From: Halieaceae bacterium
GTDB lineage: Bacteria; Pseudomonadota; Gammaproteobacteria; Pseudomonadales; Halieaceae
Direction: 5' to 3'
NCBI GenBank assembly: GCA_028280635.1
Contig: JANQLM010000001.1
Location: forward strand, 1-44,796
Length of the DNA stretch: 44,796 nucleotides
A program made the translations under genes and the position numbers. Positions 33,367 to 43,400 of the stretch are shown here, in pieces (position 1 is the first letter of the stretch; each line of letters starts with the position of its first letter). The notes beneath the pieces were generated by a model. The model was not told where the DNA came from and searched no databases. It saw nothing but the letters and a program-made list of their open reading frames with translations.

Positions 33367-35166
33367 ATGTCCGGGGATGTCGAAATGAGACACAAGCCCA
33401 CAGTGCTTGTGTGCGACGACGATTCCAACGTGCGCATGCTGAGCCGTCGCTGTCTCGAGACGGATGGCATGAACGTAATCGAGGCCGCCTCCGGCCCGGA
33501 AGCCATCGAGGCCTTCCTGGAGCAGCGGCCCGATCTCGTGTTCCTGGATGTTGAAATGCCTGGCATGGACGGCCTCGAAGTGTGCCGGCGCATTCGCGAG
33601 TTCCCCCAGGGGGAATCCATACCCATCATGATTGTGACCGGCTCTGATGACCGCACGTCTATCGACGACGGCTTCCAGGCCGGCGCCACCCAGTACAAGA
33701 CCAAGCCGGTCAACTGGTCGCTGCTGAGCCGCGACGTACAGTACATGCTGCGCGCTAGCAACGCCTTCAATGCACTCAAACGCCAGGAAGACCGGCTGCG
33801 CTACCTGGCTTACTTCGACCCGCTCACCAACCTGCCCAACCGACGCAGCTTCACCGAGCAGCTCAACCGCATTCTCAAGCAGGCCCGGCGCCGCGACAGC
33901 AACGCCGCCCTGCTGTTTATCGACCTCGACAACTTCAAGCGCATCAACGACAGCATCGGCCACGGCCGCGGCGACAAGCTGCTGGTAGAGATTGCCCGCC
34001 GGCTAACCCTGGAACTGCGCCAGGAAGACGCTATCAGCTACATGTCGGACCGCGAGGTCGGCGAGCACGACGGCTCCACCGAAATCGCCCGCCTCGGCGG
34101 CGACGAGTTCACCGTGGTGCTGTCCGACATCGACAATATCTCCGACGTTGAGGCCGTCGCCCGCCGGGTGCTGGAGCGCCTGTCTGAGCCGATCCCGCTA
34201 CAGAGCCACAAGCCGGTGGTGACCCCCAGTATCGGCATCGCTATCTTCCCGGTTGACGGCGCGGACCCGGACACCTTGATACGCAACGCCGACACCGCCA
34301 TGTACGCCGCCAAGGCCCAGGGCCGCTCCTGCTTCCGCTTCTACAACGAGAAGATGAATGCGCTGGCGGTGGAGCACCTGAAGCTGGAGGAAGAACTGCG
34401 CGAGGCCATCCAGCACGGCGCTCTGGAACTCTACTACCAGCCGCAGATACACACAGCCAGCGGCCGCATTACCAGCATGGAAGCACTGATTCGCTGGCCC
34501 CATAGCGACCGCCTGATCTTGCCGGGGGAGTTTATCCCCGTGGCGGAGCGCACCGGGCTGATCGCCGATCTCGGCCAGTGGATCATGCGCGAAACCGCGC
34601 GCCAGTGCGCGGAGTGGGAAGTCATGGGCATCGGCGACTTCCGGATCTGCGTGAATGTCTCGGCACTGCAGTTCAACCAGCCGAATTTCGTGGATTCCGT
34701 CCAGCAGTTCCTGGCCATGACCGGGATGAACCCAGAGCGGCTGGAATTCGAACTAACGGAATCCGCCATCATGACCGACGCGGAAACCAACATCGAACGC
34801 CTGGCCGCGCTAAAACGGCTGGGCCTGTCACTGGCGGTGGATGATTTCGGTACCGGCTACTCGTCGCTCAACTACCTGAAGCAGTTCCCCATCGATACCC
34901 TGAAAATCGACCAGAGCTTCGTGGCGGACCTCGCCAAACCGGACGGCGAGGCCATCGTTGACGCCATCCTGGCACTGGCCCGCAATCTGGGACTGCAGGT
35001 GATTGCCGAAGGGGTGGAAACCGAGGACCAGGCCAGCTACCTGAAGGCGCGGAAGTGTGACCTGCTCCAGGGCTACTTCTACAGCCACCCGGTGCCGGCG
35101 GGTAGGATTCCCGACTTGATGGCTATCGACTACAGCAATTACACGCGGACCGCCGTGCCCGCCTAG
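33367..35166 (+). CDS. Response regulator with REC-GGDEF-EAL domains
   Basis: A 599-residue response regulator. The receiver has the acidic pair at 17-18, phosphoacceptor Asp61 (FLDVEMPGMDG) and Lys113, all intact. The GGDEF domain has an intact RLGGDEF (244-248) with an insertion before it (about 218-238) and no RxxD site. The EAL domain has EAL at 372-374, NVSALQF, ELTESA, DDFGTGYS and EGVETEDQ, so both activities are possible. I chose ATG 33367; a TTG frame start at 33334 has no ribosome site. Its stop overlaps that of the neighbouring hybrid kinase (shared CTAG, 35163-35166), and it is the nearest candidate output for that kinase. Confidence 0.92.
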   Translation: MSGDVEMRHKPTVLVCDDDSNVRMLSRRCLETDGMNVIEAASGPEAIEAFLEQRPDLVFLDVEMPGMDGLEVCRRIREFPQGESIPIMIVTGSDDRTSIDDGFQAGATQYKTKPVNWSLLSRDVQYMLRASNAFNALKRQEDRLRYLAYFDPLTNLPNRRSFTEQLNRILKQARRRDSNAALLFIDLDNFKRINDSIGHGRGDKLLVEIARRLTLELRQEDAISYMSDREVGEHDGSTEIARLGGDEFTVVLSDIDNISDVEAVARRVLERLSEPIPLQSHKPVVTPSIGIAIFPVDGADPDTLIRNADTAMYAAKAQGRSCFRFYNEKMNALAVEHLKLEEELREAIQHGALELYYQPQIHTASGRITSMEALIRWPHSDRLILPGEFIPVAERTGLIADLGQWIMRETARQCAEWEVMGIGDFRICVNVSALQFNQPNFVDSVQQFLAMTGMNPERLEFELTESAIMTDAETNIERLAALKRLGLSLAVDDFGTGYSSLNYLKQFPIDTLKIDQSFVADLAKPDGEAIVDAILALARNLGLQVIAEGVETEDQASYLKARKCDLLQGYFYSHPVPAGRIPDLMAIDYSNYTRTAVPA

Positions 35167-38100
35167 TCCGTCGTCGCGGCGTCCTGCGCCAGCAACTCCC
35201 CCAGCGCCCGCGCCGCATCACTGAAGTGACCGGCCAGCACTTCTACCTCGCGCTCCGCCTCGTCGATCTCTCCCGCCTTCCAGCGGGATTCGCAGCGCCG
35301 GCAGTATTCGCTGAGAGCCTTGCAGCCAAGGTTGAGGCTCATGGACTTGATGGCATGGGCGCCGGCCCCCAGCGCCTTGGCGTCGCCAACCGCCTCACGC
35401 AGCTCGTCTAGCTTCTGCTCGCCATCGGTGCGGAAATTAACAATCACCGCCGCCAGCAGGCCGCCGCCGCTCTGGGTTTCGATGGAGCGAATATTGTCCA
35501 GGGCCTTGAGGTCGAGAATATCGGTTTGCGCCGCCGGCTGCGCTTTGGCGGCACTGCTTCGCTCCACCTGCCCTGAAGACTCGAAGTAGTTGCCCAGCAG
35601 GCCGTTGAGGTCATAGGTGGAGTACGGCTTAAAGAGGATGCGGTCCATGCCGGAGGCATAGCAGCGCTCCTTCTCCGACTCAGTCTTGCCTGCCGTCAGC
35701 GCCACCACCGGCGTGCGCCGGCTGCCATCGCGCTGCATCTCGTACTGACGGATATGACGGGTGGCCTCGAAGCCGTCCATCACCGGCATCTGGCAGTCCA
35801 TCAGCACCAGGTCGAAGTCTTCCTGCTGGAACATCTCCAGCGCCACTTCCCCGTTGCGGGCCACGGCCACGGAGCAACCAAAGGACTCCAGCATCGCCTT
35901 GGCAATTTGCTGGTTGGCGGGAATGTCCTCCACCAGCAGCAGGCGCTTCTCGAAACGCATGAGCGGCGCCTCATCGTGCACGTCGGCGGCGGTCTCTGCC
36001 TGACCAACGGCCTGGATGTCACTGACCAGGCCACCCAGCCGCACCGGTTTGGTGGTACGGCGCAGGTGTTCGAGTTCCGGCGGCACGCCCTGCCCCGACA
36101 GCGGCGTGACCAGCAACAGGCGGGTGTGAGCATCCTGGGACAGGTTTTCGACCAGCGTGATGCCCACGCTGTTGTAGAGGCAGCCGACATCGACCAACAC
36201 TACCCGATCGTGCTCGGCCACCGGCGTGAGCTCCTCCACCGTGGCGCATTCGCGCACCTTCATGCCCAGCGCCTCCAACTGGCTGCGGAACATGGCCCGC
36301 GTCTCGGGCACCGGTGCCGCCACCTCGGCGTAGAAGTCCTCCACACCGTCTGCGTGGATGGGGTCGGTGTAGATCGGCGACTCGACAAAGGACAGTGCCA
36401 CCGACATCGCCGTGCCGACCCCGGGGCGCGACTTCACATCCAGCTCGCCGCCCATCAGGTCTATGAGCTGCTTGGCAATCGACAGGCCCAGGCCGGTGCC
36501 ACCGAACTGCCGCGTGGTGGAAGAGTCCGCCTGGGAGAAAGCCTCGAACACGCGCTCGACCGTTTCCTCGTTCATGCCGATGCCTGTGTCCTCCACGAGG
36601 AAATCCACCTGCACCGATTTGTTTTTGCGCAGCACCTCGTTGACCACCAGGTTGACCGAGCCGCGCTTGGTGAACTTGATGGCATTGCTGAGCAGGTTCT
36701 GCAGCACCTGACGCAAGCGCACCGGGTCACCGTAGAGCTGGCGGCGCAGGTCGACATTGAACACCAGGTTCAACTCCAGGTTCTTGGCCTGGGCCAGCTC
36801 GCCGTACAGGTAGCAGAGATTTTCCAGCAGGTCGCGCAGGGAGAAGGTAGTCTCTTCCAGCTCCAGCTTGCCTGCCTCAATCTTGGAGAAGTCGAGAATG
36901 TTGTCGATGAGCCCCAGCAGCTCGTTGGCGGACACATGGGCGGATTCGGCGAAGTTCTGCTGCTGGTCATTGAGCCCGGAGTGCAGCAACAGATCCGTCA
37001 TCCCCAGCACCCCGTGCATCGGCGTGCGAATCTCATGACTGAGCGCGGCGAGGAATTCACTCTTCGTCTGGTTGGCCTGCTCTGCTTCCTGCCGGGCGCG
37101 GCCCATCTCTTCAACCGCCACCTGCAGCTTGTCGTTGGAGCGGCGCAGGTCCAGGGTGCGCGCTTTCACATCTTCCTCAAGCTGCATCTGGTAAGCCAAC
37201 TGCTCCTGCGCCTTCTGCCGCTGCCGATAGAAGAACAGCGCCACCAGCAACAGCGTGACCATAAAGTAAATAATGAAGGCATACCACGTGAAGTAGAACG
37301 GCGGATGCACCACCACATCCAGCACGATCCCCTCAGGACTCCAGACCCCGTCCGGGTTCGCACCCTGAATGCGCAGCACGTACTGCCCCATGGGCAATTT
37401 CGAGAAGTCGATGTAATTGCGGTTGCCGAGGTCTACCCAGTTCTGGTCGAGGCCCACCATCTGGTAGCGGTACTGGTTGCGATTGGGAGCGCGGAAGTCC
37501 ATGGCAACAAAAGAAAGCCCTAGCAAGTAATCGTCAGGATCTAGTTCAATCCTGTCGAGCTCGCTATAGGGTACATCGAACCAAACAGGTGCATTTCCTA
37601 ACTTAACACCCGTCAGGACAACTTTTGGCGGCATTGCCTTACCCGCCATTTCTGATGGATCAAATGTGATTAGCCCGTAGTTGCTCCCAAAATACAAATG
37701 GCCGCTTTCGCCTCTATGCGACGCGCCAAAGTTAAAGTCATTGGACTCTAAACCGTCCTCTACGGTGAAAGTTCTAGACTCATTACGTTCAAAATTAAAC
37801 TGGGTGAGCCCACCTGAAGTGGCAAGCCAAACATTCCCAGATTCGTCGCCCTGAATGGCCCATACATTGCTGCTATTCAATTGAATATTTGACTGGAAAT
37901 AGCTGAACCGATTCAGTGATCGCTTCCTGTCAAAGGGCTCCCACATATTGAGCCCACCGCCATCAGTCCCAACCCAAAGCCGAGCTCTGTCGTCTTCGTA
38001 GATGGACAATACGACGGAGCTTGAAAGTGTGCCTGGAGTGCTCTCTTCGTGCCTATAAACTTCAAACGTACCTGATCCAGCATCGTAGCGATTCAAACCG

Positions 38101-39650
38101 TCATCAGTTCCTACCCACAAATCTCCGCTCGATTCTTGGAAGATCGCGTAGACAACGTCGCTGCTTATTGCGCCCGGCGTATTGGCGTCAAATCTGAAGC
38201 TTACAAAGCTCTCACTCCCAGCCCGGCGTACGTTTAGCCCGCCGTTGATAGTTCCAACCCATAGATTGTCATCGCGATCGAGGAAAACAGATGTTACCTG
38301 ATGGTCACTGATGTTAAACGGATGTGGAAGTGACGGGTGATATCTGTTCAGCACCGCGCCCGCATGGTCGAGTTCAATCAATCCGGAAAGATACGTACCA
38401 AGCCAAATAGTGTCTTTGTCGAGTAACAGGGAGGTGACCGGCGACTCGTCAAAAATCGAACTGACGATGGCTCCCTGCGCGTCGCGCGCGAGAACTTCCA
38501 ACCCACTCGTTGAGCCCACAAGCAGCTCGCCGCTCTTGGTCTCAGACACACTAAGTATCGCTTCGTCTTTAAGCCCAGTATGCAGCCCATAGGAACCAAT
38601 ACTCGACTCGAACCCTGTAAAGACTCCGCTAAAACTACCTACCCAAAGCAGACCAGTTCGGTCCTCGATAATAGAAAGCATCCGAAAGGGAGTCGAATCT
38701 TGATCGCGAACGGATTCCAGCAAAAAACGGTTCGAAGCGCCATCCAGCCTAGCAATGCCAGAATCAGTCGCAAGAAAGAACGCACCAGTTGTGTGTTCGA
38801 GAAAGTCATGAACTTCGAGAAGCTCTACTTCCAGACCGGTCACCCGATTTACAGCGGAGGGGTAGTGGGTCAGACTACCTGAGGAATCTAATTTGAACGC
38901 ACCATCGCCCCCTGTGCCGAGCCAGATGTTCCCGTGACCATCCAAATGGACTGCAAGAAGGCTTACAGACTTCAAGCGCGACCCTTCTCCACGCATAACG
39001 CTATGCGGGGACAACGTATTTGAAGTCAGATTTAGTTCTAGAATTCCGCCTCCGCGAGTCGCAAGAAGCAGCTTGTCTTCGCCAACCTTCACGAAGTCGT
39101 TTACGGGATGGCCATCGAGCAGCGGGTATTGAGCAGGCGTATAGTGCTTAAAACGACCTAACCCAGGATGAAAGAGGCTAAAGCCTTCTCTACCGTAGCT
39201 AACCCAGAGTTCATCCTCACCGCCTTTGTAAAGAGTGAGCACTTCATCAGAGAGTAGTGATTTCGTCGGATCGCCGCCCGATCTAATAGCGGTAAATCTA
39301 TAGTTTCGCTTGTCGAGACGATTAATCCCGCCTTGGTACGTACCAAACCAAAGACTGCCACCGCCATCCTCTACGACGCTAGTGAGTCCATTTCCACTAA
39401 GTGTATTTGGGTTTGTGACATCAGCACGAAAAACAACGCTTTCCTTTCCATCGAAGCGATATAAGCCTTCCTGCGCTAAGATCCAGAGATACCCCTCAGA
39501 ATCTTGGAACACCTCATTTACAGCGGCCTGGGAAAACTCTGCCGCTAGACCAAATCTAGAGAACATGAAATTCTCATTCGCGAACACGCCATGAGAAGGC
39601 GCGGCGAAAAGAAGTATGAGAATGGCTAGCTGGGCTGGGGCTGCTTTCAT
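35163..39650 (-). CDS. Hybrid sensor kinase with 14-blade propeller, Y_Y_Y, HisKA, REC and HPt domains
   Basis: A 1495-residue protein. After a signal peptide (about 1-24) there are 14 Reg_prop repeats with LWxGT-type motifs (for example LWFGTYQGGINRL, LWVGTDDGLNRY), enough for two seven-bladed propellers, then a Y_Y_Y domain to about 780 and one transmembrane helix at about 785-807. The cytoplasmic part has a coiled coil, HisKA with His872 (ALSHEIRTP), HATPase (GTGLGLSIAKQL), a degenerate receiver, a full receiver with Asp1285 (LMDCQMPVMDG) and an HPt domain with His1432 (AHAIKSMSL). This resembles the sensory half of Bacteroides HTCS proteins joined to a BarA-type phosphorelay; it has no DNA-binding domain. 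GC is about 62-68% in the kinase half and about 45-53% in the propeller half, with the change near 37500. Confidence 0.93.
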   Translation of the reverse strand: MKAAPAQLAILILLFAAPSHGVFANENFMFSRFGLAAEFSQAAVNEVFQDSEGYLWILAQEGLYRFDGKESVVFRADVTNPNTLSGNGLTSVVEDGGGSLWFGTYQGGINRLDKRNYRFTAIRSGGDPTKSLLSDEVLTLYKGGEDELWVSYGREGFSLFHPGLGRFKHYTPAQYPLLDGHPVNDFVKVGEDKLLLATRGGGILELNLTSNTLSPHSVMRGEGSRLKSVSLLAVHLDGHGNIWLGTGGDGAFKLDSSGSLTHYPSAVNRVTGLEVELLEVHDFLEHTTGAFFLATDSGIARLDGASNRFLLESVRDQDSTPFRMLSIIEDRTGLLWVGSFSGVFTGFESSIGSYGLHTGLKDEAILSVSETKSGELLVGSTSGLEVLARDAQGAIVSSIFDESPVTSLLLDKDTIWLGTYLSGLIELDHAGAVLNRYHPSLPHPFNISDHQVTSVFLDRDDNLWVGTINGGLNVRRAGSESFVSFRFDANTPGAISSDVVYAIFQESSGDLWVGTDDGLNRYDAGSGTFEVYRHEESTPGTLSSSVVLSIYEDDRARLWVGTDGGGLNMWEPFDRKRSLNRFSYFQSNIQLNSSNVWAIQGDESGNVWLATSGGLTQFNFERNESRTFTVEDGLESNDFNFGASHRGESGHLYFGSNYGLITFDPSEMAGKAMPPKVVLTGVKLGNAPVWFDVPYSELDRIELDPDDYLLGLSFVAMDFRAPNRNQYRYQMVGLDQNWVDLGNRNYIDFSKLPMGQYVLRIQGANPDGVWSPEGIVLDVVVHPPFYFTWYAFIIYFMVTLLLVALFFYRQRQKAQEQLAYQMQLEEDVKARTLDLRRSNDKLQVAVEEMGRARQEAEQANQTKSEFLAALSHEIRTPMHGVLGMTDLLLHSGLNDQQQNFAESAHVSANELLGLIDNILDFSKIEAGKLELEETTFSLRDLLENLCYLYGELAQAKNLELNLVFNVDLRRQLYGDPVRLRQVLQNLLSNAIKFTKRGSVNLVVNEVLRKNKSVQVDFLVEDTGIGMNEETVERVFEAFSQADSSTTRQFGGTGLGLSIAKQLIDLMGGELDVKSRPGVGTAMSVALSFVESPIYTDPIHADGVEDFYAEVAAPVPETRAMFRSQLEALGMKVRECATVEELTPVAEHDRVVLVDVGCLYNSVGITLVENLSQDAHTRLLLVTPLSGQGVPPELEHLRRTTKPVRLGGLVSDIQAVGQAETAADVHDEAPLMRFEKRLLLVEDIPANQQIAKAMLESFGCSVAVARNGEVALEMFQQEDFDLVLMDCQMPVMDGFEATRHIRQYEMQRDGSRRTPVVALTAGKTESEKERCYASGMDRILFKPYSTYDLNGLLGNYFESSGQVERSSAAKAQPAAQTDILDLKALDNIRSIETQSGGGLLAAVIVNFRTDGEQKLDELREAVGDAKALGAGAHAIKSMSLNLGCKALSEYCRRCESRWKAGEIDEAEREVEVLAGHFSDAARALGELLAQDAATTD

Positions 39651-39698
39651 CGCTAAATTATGCGATGAAAGTAAAGAAATTTACATCTGGAAGGAATT

Positions 39699-39724
39699 TC
39701 GAGCAACAGCTCACTGCAGCTCGA
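39699..39724. repeat. Inverted repeat in the leader of the hybrid kinase gene
   Basis: TCGAGC (39699-39704) and GCTCGA (39719-39724) pair, and one more T-A pair extends the stem to 7 bp, with a 14-base loop. It lies 49-74 bases upstream of the kinase ATG and could be an operator or leader hairpin. Confidence 0.45.
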
Positions 39725-39755
39725 ATATACGACCTAACTTAAAGCGCTAACGCAT

Positions 39756-39781
39756 GCTCTGAGTGCAAGTACACCCAGAGC
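39756..39781 (-). terminator. Imperfect hairpin after the small secreted-protein gene
   Basis: GCTCTG (39756-39761) pairs with CAGAGC (39776-39781), and after one mismatch GTG pairs with CAC inside. It begins 10 bases after the small gene's stop. There is no T-run behind it on the minus strand, so it may be an attenuator or mRNA end-stabiliser between the small gene and the kinase rather than a full terminator. Confidence 0.4.
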
Positions 39782-39790
39782 GGCCGGAAA

Positions 39791-40192
39791 CTAGGCGTGC
39801 CTGCCGCCCCGCCAGGTTTTCCAAATCGAACCGGCGACCTTATCACTGGCCGTTTTCCAGATCGAACCGGCGACTTCATCAGACGCATCCTCAAAATTAT
39901 CTTCTGCAGATGTCAGCTGATACTCAGAGATTCGGACAACAAGTCCACTCCTGCTCAGCAGCTGGAGCTGCTCTTCGGTAAGCGTGGCGCCTAGGTAGCT
40001 GATAGACGCAGCAGTCTCAGTAACGCTGCCACCTACAGACTCGACCAGTTGCGCAGCTTCAGTGACATTGGAAACTTTCAGCAGATATGCCTTGGATTTG
40101 ATGCTCTCGGTAGATGAGTGCAAAGACGCAGAACCGAGCGTACTAAGCGCAATAGCGCCTGCGAACAGACCTGCACGCGTAAGATTTTTCAT
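39791..40192 (-). CDS. Small secreted protein resembling a stand-alone subtilase propeptide (I9-like)
   Basis: A 133-residue protein with a clear signal peptide (MKNLTRAGLFAGAIALSTLG, cleavage near 23) and a strong AGGAGG site 6 bases before the ATG. Residues about 34-92 (KAYLLKVSNVTEAAQL, VGGSVTETAASISYLGATLT, EEQLQLLSRSGLVVRISE) look like the prodomain/inhibitor I9 fold that precedes S8 proteases, but no protease follows. The tail holds a 12-residue direct repeat (ASDEVAGSIWKT, ASDKVAGSIWKT) and ends WRGGRHA. It lies between the two propeller sensor kinases, in the same direction as the hybrid kinase and 140 bases ahead of it. A role as periplasmic ligand or protease inhibitor is speculation. 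The fold resemblance is from pattern only. Confidence 0.75.
   Translation of the reverse strand: MKNLTRAGLFAGAIALSTLGSASLHSSTESIKSKAYLLKVSNVTEAAQLVESVGGSVTETAASISYLGATLTEEQLQLLSRSGLVVRISEYQLTSAEDNFEDASDEVAGSIWKTASDKVAGSIWKTWRGGRHA
39816..39887. repeat. 36-bp direct repeat inside the small secreted-protein gene
   Basis: Two adjacent 36-base units (39816-39851 and 39852-39887) share GTTTTCCARATCGAACCGG and the following CGAC, then diverge. They encode the two copies of a 12-residue Trp-containing repeat. The arrangement looks like a recent tandem duplication kept in frame. Confidence 0.9.
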
Positions 40193-40444
40193 GACCGCCT
40201 CCTAAAGATGCCCGAACCACTTGGGCTTTTGTTTTGGTCTTATAGGAATCGTTTTAAAGAGAAACGCACCTGTGTTTCATACTGGGAGTGACAAGAATGA
40301 TCGTACATGACCCATTTGGGGCAACGAGTGACATAGAGCGCAAAATACTTACTCCGCGATGCGCGGACAGGTTCACACTCCACCCCTCGCACGCCGGTAG
40401 CACCGACTAAACTGGAACCAATCCATGTAGATCGAGGCCCGCTA
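40193..40444. promoter_or_regulatory. Divergent control region between the small gene and the second kinase
   Basis: A 252-base region serving the small gene (leftward) and the 1039-residue kinase (rightward). On the minus strand there is TATAAG (about 40236-40241) as a possible -10 box for the small gene, without a convincing -35. Rightward no clear promoter was found. The region is less GC-rich than the flanking kinase-coding DNA. No other gene is visible. Confidence 0.4.
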
Positions 40445-43400
40445 TTGAGATTTGAACTTGCAGCCATCCTCCTGGCAGCACTGCTCCTAATCGTGCCGCA
40501 CCATGTTTTGAGTAGTTCGCGACATGAAGTTGTGAAGCTTCCCATGTCTGATCTGCTTCCATTGGATATCCCAGGAGATATCTATTACGACCAAACCGGT
40601 CATCTTTGGATTGCGGTAGGGAAAAGAGTTTATCGATTCGACGGCTATAGACTTTCTCTCGTTCACGAAGGCCTCGAAGAAGAACCGGCGGCCTCCGTGA
40701 CAAGTGGGCATATAGCTTTTTCAGAGACACCCGGCGGAGATATCTGGTTCGTTGACTCCAAGGGCAATTTGCTCAAGTACGACACAGAATCTCGGCGCTT
40801 TGGAAACGCGCTCTCAGAAAACAATAGGGCAATTGTCGCTGCCGGCATCGAGTCCATTCACTACGACCGCAACGCCCTGCTTTGGATGGCTTTGGACAAC
40901 GGGAACATCGCGACTCTAAACGTCAAGGACCAGCGGGTGGAACTGATTAATACGTCGACGTATTTCGGTCAAACCGATTACATTACGGGCGCTGTCAGCA
41001 GTACCCCTAACCAAATCTGGCTGATTTCGCACAACGGCGTACTACTCAACTGCAGGGCTGGGCATCAAACGTGCGAACAATTCGATTTGGCAGAGCTCGC
41101 TGGGAATCAGGAGATACTATTCGAGGGGGTAGAACACCTTGCATCTCGCGATACGGTCATTGTCTCGACGCATGGCCACGGAGTTTTCGAGTTTGATTCA
41201 ACTAACTTTCGGCTAACTAACCTCCCGGTTCCCTCTCAGACCTCACTAGACAGCTCTCTTATCCGGCACGTATGGAGTACTTATGCGAAAAGTGACGACG
41301 GTTTATGGATAGCAACTATGGGTGGGCTGTACGGTATAAGTTCCGATTTTGAGAAAGCGTTTTTTCCAAGCTCTAACTCAGTGAGAAAAGGGGCTATAGC
41401 GCTTCAGTTTGAACCGCTTGACGATGAAAGCCTTATTGTCAACTTTGTTGGCGAGGTCTCGCTAATTCGAAAAAAGAGATTCGAGACCTACACATCAGAC
41501 TCTGGGCTCGTCAGTTCAATGACAACAGCCTTTTCGCAGGCTGGCAGTAACTCAGTATTCGTTGGATCAGTGCAAGGCCTCAGTCAGTTCGACTCGCACA
41601 ACTTGATAGGCACCGATTTCGCTAGCGCTTACTCAGAAGCTGACTTGGTAGACAGCAGGATTATGGCGCTACATTCCGATGGAAGATATCTTTGGTTCGG
41701 CGGCTTCGCAGGCGGCTTGCGACAATTGGAGCTAAGTACTGGCATATCACACAGGCATCTTGAGCACGAAAAGTCGGCAAGCGCGATAACAAAAATAACA
41801 GAGCTAGACGAGGAAACGCTGGTCCTCGGCACTGCTGGTTATGGCTTGATAGTCTTTGAGAAGAGTGGTGAGTTTGTTTCACATGTGCCAGTTTCATCTC
41901 CAATTTCTGCTTGGGAAAACTTCGTACTCAGTATTTTTAGGGATAGACGGGGGAACCTAATTGTTGGAAGCGTAAACGGCTTAACGATACTAACGCTGAA
42001 TTCGCAAAATGAATCTACAGTCGTAACCAAATCTACAAAGTACTTAGAAAACAAGGAGATTTACGATGTACTCGAGTCTTCCGACGGATCCATTTGGGTA
42101 GGAACTTTTCAAAACGGCCTGTACAAAGCCGGAGCACAAGGTAGTTCAATCGAGACCGGTTTTAATAAAGTTGTGACGTCGCCTCTACTGCCTGACGACA
42201 CAATCAATGCCATTGAAGAGGACCACCTTGGCATCTTGTGGCTCTCGACAAACAAGGGTCTTGTTCGGCTCAACCCTACCAACAATTCGATAACAGTGTA
42301 CGACAAATCAGATGGCTTGCTAGATGAGGAGTTCAATGTTGGCGCCTCTCTAAAAGACCGTGAAGGCTTCCTCTATTTCGGCGGAAACAAGGGTTTTGTT
42401 CGGTTCAATCCTAGCGACTTTGTAGAACGCCGAACACCTCCTCCACTTCGCCTAACCGAGATACTAGTCCACCGCGATCCAGTGCCCTACGACCCGGCCT
42501 ACGTCAGTATTCCAGAGCTCGTGCTCAGCCATAACGACCACTCCCTCGACGTCGAATTCAGCACCATGGACATCATCAGCCCCGGGCGTAGTCGTTATAA
42601 GTACCGGCTGGACGGCTTCGATGATGATTGGGTGGATATTGGTACTCGCAATAGCGCGACCTTTACCAGTCTACCAGCGGGCGAATACTTGCTGCGGGTG
42701 ATTGGCGCGGATTCGAAGGGTGTATGGAATTACGACGGAATCAGCTTGCCAATTCGGGTATTGCCTGCTCCGTGGCTGACGTGGTGGGCATTTACTCTTT
42801 ATGGTGTCGCGATACTCGGATTCCTGATGCTGCTGAAGCGCTTCTATGACACGCACCTTCTCAAGGAGAAAGCGACACAGGAAGCGCGGGACATGACGAT
42901 CACTGCCACCCTGGCGATGGATGATCTGCAGGACCAACTGGAGACGGAAAACCGTCTGGTGGATAACCTGCGCAAACATTCCGCCAGTAGTTACGAGATG
43001 GTGGATGAGTTCCTAACGCTGGAATTGGAGGAGCTCTACGGGGCAGAAATTGATGAACCGCTAGCGCGCGCCAGGCAGCGGCTGCATTGCCTCAGCGCGC
43101 TCGAGTCCAGCGTTTACTTTCATCTCGACCTCATCAAGGTCAACTTCAGGGACGCAGTGGACAGGGCGTTTGCCGAGGTCATCAAGGTGTATCCCCACCC
43201 GACGGCCGAACTGGTGCTCGCCAATGATTGCTCGGAAACACTGGTATCGGTAGACGTTGCGGCACCACTGCTCTTGCTGGCGCATGAACTGATGCTCAAC
43301 GCCGTGGTGCATGCCTTCCCGGATTCGGAAGGCATCGAGTGCGTCACAGTGAACTTCAGGCTCGAGGGTGACAGTTGGATTTTCGAGTTATCTGACACGG

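Noticed and set aside
35754-37523. A 589-codon open frame opposite the hybrid kinase
   Set aside because: It is antisense to the HisKA, HATPase and receiver domains; no signal or known domain.
39791-40192. Pseudogene of an S8 protease
   Set aside because: No Asp-His-Ser catalytic blocks occur in any frame downstream before the kinase gene, and the small gene has an excellent ribosome site and signal peptide, so an intact small gene is more likely.
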